A DNA stretch of 64,000 nt from Ignavibacteriae bacterium HGW-Ignavibacteriae-1 (GCA_002839825.1 PGYU01000003.1:62001-126000), one strand, 5' to 3'. Shown: positions 1-10,058, counted from the first letter of the stretch. The notes: generated from the sequence alone by a model not told the origin. Program-made: numbers and translations.

Positions 1-501
1 AGAGCTCAACATCCATGCAGCAATTGAAGTGATGCCATAAATTCTGCTTCCTTCTTGCGACGTAATCCTTTGCCCAACTTCTTTTTGCACAGTCAACACA
101 ATTTTCTCGATAATTTCTCTGTTTTCAAGCAATTTAAACAAAATTTCGGTAGATATATTGTATGGAATATTGCCGATAACTTTAATTTTTTTGTTGCCGT
201 ATTGCTTATAAATTTTCGTGAAATCAAAATCGAGAATGCTTTGGTGGGCGATTTTCAAATTTGGGAATTTTTCGGCTTTGAATTTTTCACGCAAGTATGT
301 AATAGCATGTTCATCAAGCTCGACGGCGACTAAATTGATTTGATTTTCTAAGAGGATTTCAGTCAGAGCACCCATTCCCGGACCGATTTCGACTACAATA
401 TCATCTTGCGATACATTGAGGAGAGATACGATTTTTTGGGAAATATTTTTATCAGTGAGGAAATTTTGCCCGAACGATTTTTTGGGTTTAACCTTTTCCA
501 A
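1..501 (-). CDS. ksgA: 16S rRNA dimethyladenosine transferase, partial (5' part of gene; cut by window start)
   Basis: KsgA/RsmA dimethylates two adjacent adenines near the 3' end of 16S rRNA late in small-subunit assembly. The visible N-terminal 167 residues contain the family opening (KKSFGQNFL), the SAM-binding motif I EIGPGMGALTE and the catalytic NIPYNIST motif, in the expected order. There is no ATG: the only sensible start is a TTG at 501, three bases after the stop of the HIT gene, with GGTGG just upstream inside the HIT tail. Translational coupling to the HIT gene is likely. The remaining C-terminal part lies outside the window. Identity is firm from the motifs; the start codon is inferred from the family N-terminus. 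Confidence 0.93.
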   Translation of the reverse strand, partial: MEKVKPKKSFGQNFLTDKNISQKIVSLLNVSQDDIVVEIGPGMGALTEILLENQINLVAVELDEHAITYLREKFKAEKFPNLKIAHQSILDFDFTKIYKQYGNKKIKVIGNIPYNISTEILFKLLENREIIEKIVLTVQKEVGQRITSQEGSRIYGITSIAAWMLSS

Positions 502-504
502 AGT

Positions 505-1005
505 TTACCACCGCGAACAATGTACGAACAATTTTTCGTATGTTTCGTTGATATCCTCCGAAATCACTTTCACTTCGGAAATCACAAGCAAAAAATTAGT
601 ATCACCGTTCCAACGTGGCAATACATGATAATGCAAATGCGAGGGAACTCCTGCTCCGGCAGCTCTCCCGAGATTTGCCCCAATATTGAAGCCTTGTGGA
701 GAGTAAACTTCCTTCAATACGCTGACGCACTGCCGCGTAAGGGCAGAAACATCCGCAAAAACTTCATCGGGTAAGGCAAGAATGTCATTTGTATGAATTT
801 TGGGAGCAATCAACAGGTGACCATTATTGTAGGGGAATTTATTCATCATCACAATTGCATGTTTGGAACTATGCAATACGAGATGCTCGCGAGCATGTTC
901 GGCATCGCTAACAGCGGTACAAAAGAAACATTCATTGTCGTGTTCCTTTTGTTCCTTAAATGAATCAATATATTCTGCTCTCCAAGGTGACCACAGCCTT
1001 TCCAA
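505..1005 (-). CDS. HIT family protein (Ap4A phosphorylase/hydrolase-like)
   Basis: Histidine-triad proteins act on nucleotide phosphoanhydrides or phosphoramidates; this branch, opening MERLWSPWRAEYI, resembles bacterial Ap4A phosphorylase-like HIT proteins. The 166-residue chain carries a Cys pair near residues 27-28 and the triad HLHYHVL near residue 122, with the middle region that positions the nucleotide. The start is a TTG with GGAG five to six bases upstream. It is followed after three bases by ksgA, so both are probably made from one mRNA. The exact substrate cannot be read from the sequence. Confidence 0.9.
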   Translation of the reverse strand: MERLWSPWRAEYIDSFKEQKEHDNECFFCTAVSDAEHAREHLVLHSSKHAIVMMNKFPYNNGHLLIAPKIHTNDILALPDEVFADVSALTRQCVSVLKEVYSPQGFNIGANLGRAAGAGVPSHLHYHVLPRWNGDTNFLLVISEVKVISEDINETYEKLFVHCSRW

Positions 1006-1026
1006 AGCTACTCCGTGATTTAATCA

Positions 1027-1084
1027 TAAAAAAATAACCGATTCATCTTGTAGTTTGGATTATCAACTTACAAGAGAATCGGTT
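1027..1084 (-). terminator. Rho-independent terminator of the beta-barrel gene
   Basis: Downstream of the stop at 1100 on the minus strand lies an inverted repeat AACCGATTC / GAATCGGTT (1036-1044 and 1076-1084) with an inner TCTTGTA / TACAAGA arm, followed on the minus strand by a run of T. Position and T-tract fit an intrinsic terminator separating this gene from the HIT-ksgA pair. Confidence 0.75.
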
Positions 1085-1099
1085 CTGAAAATTTAACTA

Positions 1100-1963
1100 T
1101 TAAAGACCGAGTTTAACAGCCCATCTCAAATCTACACCAACTTGCAAAGCATTTACACGCCAGCTTTCTTGGCTCGAAAGATTTGTTACGCCATAGTTAT
1201 AATACATTGCCGGAACAATTACCAAAGTGCCGAACAAAATTTCATACTGAACGCCGGCTTTGATACCGAGACGGAAAGCATTTGAATTCGGTATATCGCC
1301 TTCTTTGATGATTATTACTTGGTCGTTATCAACATATTTGTAGCCTAATTGGTCAATAGCATCTTGGTTCCTTCTGAACTGAGCTTCGAGAGGAGTTAAT
1401 AATTCGTAGCGTTGGTCTTGAGTCTTAGTAAGTGCAAAATCGAAAGTAGGTCCAATAGTGAAACCTAATCCCATACCCGGAATCGGATTGATTTTATAAC
1501 AAACTTCAGCCGAAACAACAGAATAATCTACCTGTTGAGTATGCCTTGTTGAAGAATTGATTATGTCCTCACCGATAGGATCACCGTTACCATCAACAAT
1601 AGTAATTAATGAAGGAATTGGCGCTTCGCTTGTTTCCATAAAAGCCGGCATAGTTGAGTAGAGAACTCTGAAAATGAAAGAGGAAGTAGATAATGTTGCA
1701 TCCTTTCCTAAATGGTGTTCGAAACTGAACCCTACATAAAATCCGTTATCATTACCGTCTTGAAATCTTGGGCAAATCGCTTCATCGAAAGATGCCAAAT
1801 CAACGCTATGAATAGAACGATTATAGCCGAATACAGGACCGATATAGATTGGAACTTCTTCGTATACAGGCATGATTGGGTTGTCTTCGTCACTTTGTCC
1901 GAAGACCATCAATGTAGAAAAAACAGCCGAAATCAAGAGAACAGGTAGAATACGTAACTTCAT
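1100..1963 (-). CDS. secreted outer-membrane beta-barrel protein, function unknown
   Basis: A 287-residue protein with a clear signal peptide (MKLRILPVLLISAVFS...VFGQ) followed by alternating amphipathic strands and aromatic-ended segments such as YYNYGV and VDLRWAVKLGL, typical of small OmpA-like or porin-like barrels of Bacteroidota. I choose the ATG at 1963 rather than an upstream GTG because AAGGTGG sits five bases before it. No cysteine lipobox is seen. It has its own terminator downstream and lies 19 bases after the large T9SS protein gene, so the two may be co-transcribed. No specific ligand or role can be assigned. Confidence 0.8.
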   Translation of the reverse strand: MKLRILPVLLISAVFSTLMVFGQSDEDNPIMPVYEEVPIYIGPVFGYNRSIHSVDLASFDEAICPRFQDGNDNGFYVGFSFEHHLGKDATLSTSSFIFRVLYSTMPAFMETSEAPIPSLITIVDGNGDPIGEDIINSSTRHTQQVDYSVVSAEVCYKINPIPGMGLGFTIGPTFDFALTKTQDQRYELLTPLEAQFRRNQDAIDQLGYKYVDNDQVIIIKEGDIPNSNAFRLGIKAGVQYEILFGTLVIVPAMYYNYGVTNLSSQESWRVNALQVGVDLRWAVKLGL

Positions 1964-1982
1964 AAAGACCACCTTAAATTAA

Positions 1983-4900
1983 TTATTTAATGATTACAAA
2001 CATAATATTTTTTTCAAAACTATCGCTTCTAAAATGAAGCATATAGGAACCGCTTTGCAAATTACCGATACTGAAAATTTGCTCATGCAAACCTTTGTCC
2101 AAAGCCGGAAGCGTTCCCAAGGACTTTGTGTTACCGAATAAATCGGAAATATTTATAGAAATATCATCCATTTTCTTATCTGTCAAAATCTTCAATTTCA
2201 TCTCATCGTGTACAGGATTTGGATAGATATTTACATCTTGAAAATTAGCCAAAAATTGTACATGCCTTAAGTCAAAAATACACAAATCATTTAACTTAGT
2301 CTTAATATTTTTTTCATCAGGCTCGAAACATTCATCAGAATTGACTTTTATTGTCCAAATCTTCTCTTTTTCCGGTGGCAACAAGCCCAAAGCCCGTATT
2401 TCAAATGACCATGTTGAATTCTCAGATACTTTTATTAATCTTTCACTAAAATTAAGTTCCAATTTATCAAAAAATATGCTTTTATACAATGAATACTTAT
2501 TCATAATTCCATTTTTTTCGATATTTATGAAAATTTCTTCGTCTAAAATGAAAAAATAGTCCTTTCTGAGGTCTAAAATGAACTTAAATGAAACAAGAGT
2601 ATCCGCATCACTATGAAAAGTTCCTGAAAATTTGAAAGTAACAGTATCATCTACACTATAAACAACATCTTCATTTTGATTAATTGTTACATCAGCTGCG
2701 GGAAGTTGAAGTTCGTAGCTTTGCACTATTTCATACTCTCCGAAAAGTTCGATGTTAATTGTGATTGTACCTGTTACGTTGCGTTCGAGATAGTATTCAA
2801 ATCCGTATTTTACCGTTTCGTTAGGTTCCAAAGACTTTGGCTCAAAATCCGTAATCCGAGCCATTATTGCAGGATTATCAGTTTCAATAGTCAATCCGGT
2901 AATATCAGCACGAACTTCACCTTTATTTGTAATTGTCACTTCTCCTAAATGTAATAAACAAACGAAAGTCGGGTTTGTTACAATTTCGACCAATAAATTT
3001 TCGGTCTTCGGAGCAATTGAATTTGCAGTCACCTTGAATTCCTTGACTGAACGAGCGTAATTAGGATTTGCATCATGAACGACACCAAAAATAATTTCAT
3101 GCGAGCCAAGCCTCATTGGAGCAAATTCTATATCAAACATTAAGTTATTATTCGGGTCAAGAGTGAAATCTTTGTAGCCGTCAAGATTGAAATTGAAGGA
3201 AGCCGCATCACCACTGATTACATAGATTGAATCAATCGTAAGAATTTCATTTCCGCCGGCAAAAACAGCAGCAAAATTAGCTGATTTCGTTGAGTATAGC
3301 TCTACATCTCCAAAGTCATAATCAGCTGTTTCAATTTCGGGAATAGTCGGCACACCAATCAATCTGATTGTAAAAGGTTCGTGAAGCGTCCAATCAGCCC
3401 TGTATTCAGCTTCGAGCAAATAGTCAGCACCTTGTATAGGCAAATAGCTGAAACTTACTTCAATAGAATCTTGTGCAGGGACGACGACATCATTCAATTG
3501 GCTTAGTGTAGCGGAATTATCATCATTAAAGTCATTGTAGTTGAATTGCGAAAATTTGATTACACCGTCGCTTGTACCTGTATTTTTGATATAAATCGTG
3601 GTATCGTTAGTTGTTCCGATGCGTCTGTTGCCCCAATCAATAACATAAGAATCAAATTTGGGCGATACACCGCGACCTTTCACAATGCCGTAAACATAAT
3701 AATCATATTCATTACGGAAAATGATGGAATCCTCATAAGCGGCATTGAGAGTCGGGATGAAACATACTTGAAACTTTACAGTTTCTCCGGGATTGAGCAG
3801 TATGGGCAATCTTCCTGCAGTATCAACAATGAACTGAGGCAAATTGAAAGCAGAATTCAGTTCAGTAATTGTCACAGGAGTGTTGCTGGTATTAGTTATA
3901 CTGACGCTGTCGCATGGTAAATCTCCCAATAGCACATCACCAAAATCATGACCCGTAGCAATGATTTCGAGAGCAAGTACCTCGCCACGGAAATTATACG
4001 TAACATCAATATCGCACTCAAACTCTAAATCAATTTTGCCAAGAATTGCGTCTGATTCACCTTTGGGATTGACACAAATATTGAATTTAACAGAGCCACC
4101 GGGCGGAATTTCATACGGTAAAGCGGGGTCTGTGAAAAGCTTAACTCTACTATCAGCACTCAAAGTTGCGGAATTAATCACAATCGGCGAAAGCCCGTCA
4201 TTTGTCACCACATGCTCGAAACAAGTTGAATCAATCCACCCAATATCATTCAAAACGATTAATTCAGGGTGAGAAATTTTAACAGCATTATGAATCTTTG
4301 TATAAGTGCCCCTATTCCCACTTTTATCATAGAAATCTATAACAAATTTGCCGTCTTTGAAAATATCAATAGGCTTGGCACTGAAAGTTATAACCTTAGC
4401 ATCAGAAACAATTGGGTCAATTTTCCAACTGAAGTTTGTAGTAAGATTTTGGTTGACAATCGAATAATAAATCCCAAAGCTCTTTTCGCTAATTTCATCT
4501 GTGATAGTACCTTTGACTTCGTAACAATCTTCGGTAACACTTAAAGTCGGGAAAATATTATCGTCGCTGTATGGATTTCTGAGCGATGAACCGAGTACCA
4601 TAGAATATGAGTCGAATCTGCCAATTCCAAAAATGATACCCGAGAATCTTCCTGTATCGCAAGTTATTTTATGTTGACCGGGTTCAATTTCGATTCTTGC
4701 CCAGTGCATGTCAGTTCCCGGAATGACTTGATTGCGGATATCACTAATATTTTCGACAAATTTGTTGTTCAAAGTCAAAGATTCGAGCGAAATATTTTGA
4801 GCTACAAGTGTAACGAAATGATTACTATATTTAACTGCATCGACCGGAAGGAAAATTTCGCCCGGAGTAAGAAACTTAATGCTCGAAATGTATTGTTCCA

Positions 4901-5996
4901 CCGGAGGCAAGATAACCATAGAAGGGTCATAGTTCAAGGTTTCGAGCGAATCTCCAACCCGATACATAAACTGACCAAGTTGAATGGGAGCTGATGCCAC
5001 CCATAATGCAGGTTTGTTCAATCCGGCAAGTTCTTGCACATTACTATTTGGAGGGAATTTAAGTTCAAGCGGTCCTGTAGATGTATAAATATCAACTTTT
5101 GCTTCTTTAGTCCGCGTAGTAAGTTTGAAATAATCTCCCTTATTAGGATTTGTCCCGAATGGTACCGAAATAAAGGTTCTCCCCCACGACGCAACAGGCA
5201 TCAACATTTCGATGAGATGGTCTTTAGAATCCGGAGGTTGCTCAGTAAATCCTTGAGCCAACGCAGTTCTCACGTGTCCTGTCAAGACTCCGATAGGTTT
5301 ATCGGCTTTTATAAACGAGCCTGATAAATCGCCCTGCCCGCGCATATATTGCCATGATTGCACCAAATAACATTCGCCCTTGTTGAGCAATACCGTATAA
5401 GCAGAATCAATTTGATTCAACTTACGAGTCATAGATTTGGGATAATATGTCACCAAAGTATTATCATACGCAGCCATAATCATAAATTGCGATGAGCGCG
5501 GTGTGTAATCCCTTATGGAGTCAAGTGTCGGTTTGTTATAATGGTCGTTTGGAAGCGTAAGAGCAACGTATTCCGTGCCCCAATTCGAAACCGGTATAAC
5601 AGAATAGCTTTCTGATGAGTGTTTCATGCTCGAAAAAGCGTAAACTGTAATCGGAACTTCGGCAGTAATTTCAATCAAATTTTTGGAAACAACTTCGGAG
5701 TTGAAATTCTCCATACTGCGCGGTGCGAGAATATTGACGACTTCGTTCAGTGGTATAAACACATTAAAAGCAGCTTGCTGACCGTACTTTACTTTAACGG
5801 TTGTTTCGTATTCGGAAGTTATGAAAATGTATTGTTCAATGTGCTTGTCAGGCATTGCTACAGTTGATTCATTTTCCATGAAACCAACAAAGAAATGAAG
5901 TCCCTCGTATGATGAAAGCTTCGGTTGGGCATAAACGCTACTCAAAGTGAGTGGCAACAAAACCCAAAACAATATTATAATTCTACTTGTAAACAA
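1983..5996 (-). CDS. giant T9SS-exported surface protein with IgGFc-binding-like and ASH/choice-of-anchor repeats
   Basis: A 1337-residue secreted protein. A signal peptide (ILFWVLLPLTLSSVYAQ) precedes a region of roughly 450 residues that resembles the N-terminal domain of IgGFc-binding proteins (FITSEYETTVKVKYG, FIPLNEVVNIL). After it come several Ig-like units of the ASPM/SPD-2/Hydin 'choice-of-anchor D' kind, marked by repeated F-G-D-V and ITNTSNTPVTI phrases. The end (YPNPVHDEMKLKIL ... GLHEQIFSIGNLQSGSYML) is a type A type-IX-secretion sorting domain, so the protein should be exported and fixed to the surface. Start is unclear: TTG at 5996 is the only conventional codon giving a full signal peptide. 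Likely an adhesin-like or envelope structural protein; binding partner unknown. Confidence 0.85.
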   Translation of the reverse strand: MFTSRIIILFWVLLPLTLSSVYAQPKLSSYEGLHFFVGFMENESTVAMPDKHIEQYIFITSEYETTVKVKYGQQAAFNVFIPLNEVVNILAPRSMENFNSEVVSKNLIEITAEVPITVYAFSSMKHSSESYSVIPVSNWGTEYVALTLPNDHYNKPTLDSIRDYTPRSSQFMIMAAYDNTLVTYYPKSMTRKLNQIDSAYTVLLNKGECYLVQSWQYMRGQGDLSGSFIKADKPIGVLTGHVRTALAQGFTEQPPDSKDHLIEMLMPVASWGRTFISVPFGTNPNKGDYFKLTTRTKEAKVDIYTSTGPLELKFPPNSNVQELAGLNKPALWVASAPIQLGQFMYRVGDSLETLNYDPSMVILPPVEQYISSIKFLTPGEIFLPVDAVKYSNHFVTLVAQNISLESLTLNNKFVENISDIRNQVIPGTDMHWARIEIEPGQHKITCDTGRFSGIIFGIGRFDSYSMVLGSSLRNPYSDDNIFPTLSVTEDCYEVKGTITDEISEKSFGIYYSIVNQNLTTNFSWKIDPIVSDAKVITFSAKPIDIFKDGKFVIDFYDKSGNRGTYTKIHNAVKISHPELIVLNDIGWIDSTCFEHVVTNDGLSPIVINSATLSADSRVKLFTDPALPYEIPPGGSVKFNICVNPKGESDAILGKIDLEFECDIDVTYNFRGEVLALEIIATGHDFGDVLLGDLPCDSVSITNTSNTPVTITELNSAFNLPQFIVDTAGRLPILLNPGETVKFQVCFIPTLNAAYEDSIIFRNEYDYYVYGIVKGRGVSPKFDSYVIDWGNRRIGTTNDTTIYIKNTGTSDGVIKFSQFNYNDFNDDNSATLSQLNDVVVPAQDSIEVSFSYLPIQGADYLLEAEYRADWTLHEPFTIRLIGVPTIPEIETADYDFGDVELYSTKSANFAAVFAGGNEILTIDSIYVISGDAASFNFNLDGYKDFTLDPNNNLMFDIEFAPMRLGSHEIIFGVVHDANPNYARSVKEFKVTANSIAPKTENLLVEIVTNPTFVCLLHLGEVTITNKGEVRADITGLTIETDNPAIMARITDFEPKSLEPNETVKYGFEYYLERNVTGTITINIELFGEYEIVQSYELQLPAADVTINQNEDVVYSVDDTVTFKFSGTFHSDADTLVSFKFILDLRKDYFFILDEEIFINIEKNGIMNKYSLYKSIFFDKLELNFSERLIKVSENSTWSFEIRALGLLPPEKEKIWTIKVNSDECFEPDEKNIKTKLNDLCIFDLRHVQFLANFQDVNIYPNPVHDEMKLKILTDKKMDDISINISDLFGNTKSLGTLPALDKGLHEQIFSIGNLQSGSYMLHFRSDSFEKNIMFVIIK

Positions 5997-6078
5997 AATT
6001 TTGCATTTTATAATTTAGTTAACGTTAAATTAACAAAAAAACGTGATATAATCTAACACTTTTTCTTTAAAAGATAGT

Positions 6079-6103
6079 AAAATACACACTTTTATTGTAT
6101 TTT
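6079..6103 (-). terminator. weak hairpin after the OstA-like gene
   Basis: AAAATACA and TGTATTTT form an eight-pair AT-only stem directly after the stop codon of the minus-strand gene. It is weak and lacks a GC core, so termination is only a possibility. The rest of 6004-6078 contains a TTAACGTTAA palindrome (about 6018-6027) upstream of the large surface-protein gene. Confidence 0.3.
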
Positions 6104-7444
6104 TTAAAATTGACGGGCTTTTTCTTTCCGGTCGAATAAAATTTTCTTTATTTCGGGTCGAATATCTGACCATTTGAACGCCGGCAAGAAGTAAGAAGAA
6201 ATTTTGCCAAATATCACATTTTCGGGGTAAAACTCAGCTACCGAACTACCAATCCAAAAAATATTCTCGGGTTCGCCATCAATAAATTCTACTTGAATCG
6301 AATCGGTTGATTTTCGGTCAACACCGTTATAGCCTTCTTCGTCCATAAAGAAATACAAGCTACTTGCATTGACATTGCCTCTCAAGCTATTGATTTTGCC
6401 ATCATCAAATTCGATAAAAATATCGTTGGCAGAGATTTGGTTGATACGTTCATTATCAAGTGAATCCAGTTTGGTCACTGCAATCGAGTTGCCGAATGCA
6501 CTTAGTTTTTTCAGTTTATTATCAGTCAGTTCCAGTACTATCGAATCGGAGAATAGTTGAGTTGAATCATACCACACAATTGGCTTATCGCGAAGGATGA
6601 TTATGTTTTGATTTTTGTAAAATACCGCTGATTTGGCTATAGCTTTGATATTTTCCTTGACGATTTGGACATTACCATCGAAAAAATATTCTTCATTGCC
6701 GATAAATCTGTAGGCTTGCATTGTATCACAGGAAATGCTTAATGTATCGAGTGACATGAGATATGTCGAAAGAAATTGTTCCTCCTCTTCGACAAAAATC
6801 GAATCAAGTCGCCGTACGGTATCAATTTTGAACAAAACTGTGTTCCCCATGCTTATAGAATAACTATCTTTAGGGATATTGATGATTGTATCGCCTTTCA
6901 TAACCACATTTGTGTATTTGCCGAATATCCAAACATCACCCGTAGCAAAGCTTTCACGCGTAGTGCGATTATGAACAACATTATCCGAATAAATTTTTAC
7001 TGAATCATCTTCTATAAATACATCGCCGAAGAAATCTGCCATATATGCTTTTGTGGAGTATGTACCTTTTTGGGCTTCAAGATAGCTGTTTGCATCTCGG
7101 AGCGCTACTCCATTATCAGCGATTGCAACTCCCGAATTACCATTATAGAAAATCTTGGGCGATTTCAATATCATAGTTCTTTGAGTGATGACAACATTGC
7201 CGATAAGGTCCACAGTGTTGGAATTAAGATATTGCTTTGCGTAATCACACTTCAGGTCAAGGTCATTTTGAATCAGCCATACATTGCCAAAAAATTCTCT
7301 GATGCTGGTTTCATCAGTACTAAGCCCACGCAAGCTATCAGCATTCCTCAAAATGATATCATCAGATTTGGAAATTGAAGTAAAGCCGACGAAAAATACG
7401 CCGAGAATAATGAATTTTAGAAAATTTATTTTGATTGATTGCAT
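6104..7444 (-). CDS. OstA-like (LptA/LptD N-domain-like) periplasmic protein
   Basis: A 446-residue protein with an N-terminal signal peptide and a long run of short beta-strand repeats of the OstA type (FFGNVWLIQNDLDLKCDYA, IGNVVITQRTMILKSP, GDVFIEDDSVKIYSDN). OstA domains form the beta-jellyroll of the LPS transport bridge (LptA, LptC, LptD N-domain). Bacteroidota carry such free-standing OstA-like proteins of this length, and a role in moving LPS or another lipid across the periplasm is the usual proposal. It lacks the C-terminal barrel of LptD. It is divergent from the TPR gene, with an 88-base shared upstream region. Family assignment is good; function is by analogy. Confidence 0.85.
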   Translation of the reverse strand: MQSIKINFLKFIILGVFFVGFTSISKSDDIILRNADSLRGLSTDETSIREFFGNVWLIQNDLDLKCDYAKQYLNSNTVDLIGNVVITQRTMILKSPKIFYNGNSGVAIADNGVALRDANSYLEAQKGTYSTKAYMADFFGDVFIEDDSVKIYSDNVVHNRTTRESFATGDVWIFGKYTNVVMKGDTIINIPKDSYSISMGNTVLFKIDTVRRLDSIFVEEEEQFLSTYLMSLDTLSISCDTMQAYRFIGNEEYFFDGNVQIVKENIKAIAKSAVFYKNQNIIILRDKPIVWYDSTQLFSDSIVLELTDNKLKKLSAFGNSIAVTKLDSLDNERINQISANDIFIEFDDGKINSLRGNVNASSLYFFMDEEGYNGVDRKSTDSIQVEFIDGEPENIFWIGSSVAEFYPENVIFGKISSYFLPAFKWSDIRPEIKKILFDRKEKARQF

Positions 7445-7532
7445 AAAAGTATGATAGATACTGAATTCAATAACATTTTACAAAATATAACGTCTTCTTT
7501 GTGAAATAGTTGCAATAATTATAACCGAAAAT

Positions 7533-9335
7533 ATGAAAAAATCCCTATATATAATATCACTGTTCTTAATCTTTTATATTTCAGCACACAGCCAAAGTTC
7601 TTTGGTGCAAAAATTCCAACTTGGTCAATCGTTCGAGCAAGGCGGCAATTTGGAAAGTGCTTTGAGCATTTACGAAGAACTTCACAATGAAAAACCCGAA
7701 GACAATGCTTACTTTTATGCTCTCGCTCGAGTAATGAAGCAAATGAGCAAGTATTCCGAATTGCTCAAATACGCCGAAGCAAGAGCAAGCAAAAATCCAA
7801 ATCCCGAGATTTTAACGATTGCGGCAGAAATGAATTGGCGAACCGGAAATGCAAAAAGGGCTGATGAAATTTGGAAAAATATACTGAGCATGAGCGGAAT
7901 TACAGCCGTCACTTATGATTTCGTTGCAAATAGCCAGATTGAACTAAAATTATTCCAAAAAGCAATAGAAACTTACCTCGAAGCACGCAAGAAATTTGGC
8001 GACAAAACACTTTTTACGGATAATCTAATCAAATTATACATTTCAACGGGAAATCATATTGACGGAACTGAAGAAATACTCGACTTATTGGATAATAATT
8101 TCAATATTGCCTTAGCACAAGGACGACTCTTTGCATTCATGTCCAACGAAGAAGGATTTGAGCATATTGACAAAGTTTTGAAACGCAGAGCCGATTCTGA
8201 GAAATCGAATATTGTTTACCAAGAAGTATATTCTTGGTTTTTACGCGAAGCAAAAAGGCACGAACAGGCTCTCGAAATGACGATACGGATAGATGAATTG
8301 AAAAATTCTCGCGGCTTGGACATATTGAATTTTGCAAATTCCACTTCTCGTGATGGCGATCATGACATAGCTTTGAAAGCGTATTCAATATTAATAGAAC
8401 GCGGCAAAAACAGTCCCTATGCATCATCAGCACTTTACGGATATACTCGCACACTCGAGGGTAAACTTGCAGGTTCCAAAGCGAAATTTACCGAAACTGA
8501 ACTGAAAAATATCATGAGCCGCTATGATGCGATAATCAAAGAACATCCGAAATCTTCTCACGCCGCAGAAAGCATGATTAGACTTGCAAAAATTTATTCG
8601 GAATATTTGAATGATTACGACAGAGCTATTAATCAATACAAGCAACTAATCAAAGACTATCCCAATCATGGCTTTTCGGTCGAAGCTGGTATTGAATTGG
8701 TAAAAGTATATCTGATTCGGGACGATACAGAAAACGCTTCTAAAACTATTGAGCAGATTTTGAAAAGCCGATATTCTGACCCGAAAGCCAAAGACTATGC
8801 GAACTTATTAGCGGCAATGATTGAATATTTCAGTGGCGATATACCCAAAGCAAAGGAATTATACAAAACGCTGACTTTGAATCCCAATTCGGATATAGCA
8901 AATTTGGCAATCCAAAAATATGCTTTCATCTCCGAGAATGAAAGTTTCATCAATCCATTGATGCTATTTGCAAAAGCGGAATTTGAAGAATACAAGCGGA
9001 ATTATGACAAAGCGGTCGAAATTTATATGGAAGTGTCTGCAAATTCATCGAGCGATAATTTGATGGAACTGTCCTATATTAGAGTTTCGGAAATTTATTA
9101 TAGCGACGGTAAGTATGATTTGTCAAGGAAAGCAGCATTGAAATTGATGACGGAATTCCCCGAATCAATCTATATGGATAGGATGACAAAAATGATAGCT
9201 GATACATATTACGCTGAGAAGAACAAAGCTGAAGCTTTACGCTATTACACTGAGATACTTGTCAAATACCCGGGTTCAATTTATTTGCACGAAGCAAGAA
9301 CTCGCATTCGTGAGCTAAGAGAAGAAAAAATCTAA
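7533..9335 (+). CDS. secreted tetratricopeptide-repeat protein
   Basis: A 600-residue protein with a signal peptide (MKKSLYIISLFLIFYISAHSQ) followed almost entirely by TPR-like helix pairs: LGQSFEQGGNLESALSIYEEL near the start, NDYDRAINQYKQLIKDYPNH near residue 370 and YYAEKNKAEALRYYTEILVKYPGS near the end. The last repeats resemble the YbgF/BamD sort that handles envelope assembly partners. The next gene is convergent, so it seems to be monocistronic. It probably scaffolds an envelope complex, but no partner can be named from context. Confidence 0.85.
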   Translation: MKKSLYIISLFLIFYISAHSQSSLVQKFQLGQSFEQGGNLESALSIYEELHNEKPEDNAYFYALARVMKQMSKYSELLKYAEARASKNPNPEILTIAAEMNWRTGNAKRADEIWKNILSMSGITAVTYDFVANSQIELKLFQKAIETYLEARKKFGDKTLFTDNLIKLYISTGNHIDGTEEILDLLDNNFNIALAQGRLFAFMSNEEGFEHIDKVLKRRADSEKSNIVYQEVYSWFLREAKRHEQALEMTIRIDELKNSRGLDILNFANSTSRDGDHDIALKAYSILIERGKNSPYASSALYGYTRTLEGKLAGSKAKFTETELKNIMSRYDAIIKEHPKSSHAAESMIRLAKIYSEYLNDYDRAINQYKQLIKDYPNHGFSVEAGIELVKVYLIRDDTENASKTIEQILKSRYSDPKAKDYANLLAAMIEYFSGDIPKAKELYKTLTLNPNSDIANLAIQKYAFISENESFINPLMLFAKAEFEEYKRNYDKAVEIYMEVSANSSSDNLMELSYIRVSEIYYSDGKYDLSRKAALKLMTEFPESIYMDRMTKMIADTYYAEKNKAEALRYYTEILVKYPGSIYLHEARTRIRELREEKI

Positions 9336-9368
9336 AATCAGAGGAATCATCCTTTGCACATACGCCCT

Positions 9369-10058
9369 TTAATGATTCAAACATAAAACACTCATTGCAA
9401 TAGCAGCCGTTTCTGCTCTCAATCTCCTATTGCCAAGATTGACGAGCAATACATTTTCTAAATTTTGTAGCATTGCAATCTCTTCTTCCGTAAATCCGCC
9501 TTCGGGTCCGACAATGAAAGCTACATTGCTTGTTGGGCTGTATGCAGCAAAAGATTTCCCGTTTTCGTCAGCCAAAAAGACTTCATAATCGCCAATTTCA
9601 TCTTCGATATTTGCAATATCAATCGTCGGGTTGAACTTCGGCAGCATTGCTCTTTTGCATTGCTTTATTGCTGCGATAGCCTTTGCTTGAAGCCTTTCGG
9701 GGTTTGCTTGCCGTTTGGCAGAATATTTTGATTGCAAAAAAGTGAATTCCGACACACCGATTTCAATACATTTTTCGATGCAGAAATCCATTCTGTCTCT
9801 ATTTTCAATCAATGCTATAAAAGCATGAACATATTTTGCTGGTTCTCCGAAATTGGCATACGATTCCAAAATTCTACATGTCGCAGAATTTTTAGAATAT
9901 GAAACTAATTCGGAAAGATAGACCGAACCGATTCCGTTTGTGAGATAAATATTATCCCCTTCACGCAAGCGGAGAGCTCGTGCGTGCTTAGATTCGTCGG
10001 TAGTAAGTTCGTAAATTTCGCCGACGCTTAAGATTTTATTTACATAAAGACATTCCAT
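9369..10058 (-). CDS. rsmE: 16S rRNA (uracil-1498-N3)-methyltransferase
   Basis: RsmE is a SPOUT methyltransferase that methylates U1498 of 16S rRNA using SAM. The N-terminal PUA-like part (ESKHARALRLREGD) and the C-terminal knot motifs (FIVGPEGGFTEEE and LGNRRLRAETA) are intact, and 229 residues is the usual length. I take the ATG at 10058 instead of the GTG nine bases upstream, since the family begins shortly before the PUA segment. It diverges from the pgpH-like gene across about 80 AT-rich bases. Confidence 0.95.
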   Translation of the reverse strand: MECLYVNKILSVGEIYELTTDESKHARALRLREGDNIYLTNGIGSVYLSELVSYSKNSATCRILESYANFGEPAKYVHAFIALIENRDRMDFCIEKCIEIGVSEFTFLQSKYSAKRQANPERLQAKAIAAIKQCKRAMLPKFNPTIDIANIEDEIGDYEVFLADENGKSFAAYSPTSNVAFIVGPEGGFTEEEIAMLQNLENVLLVNLGNRRLRAETAAIAMSVLCLNH

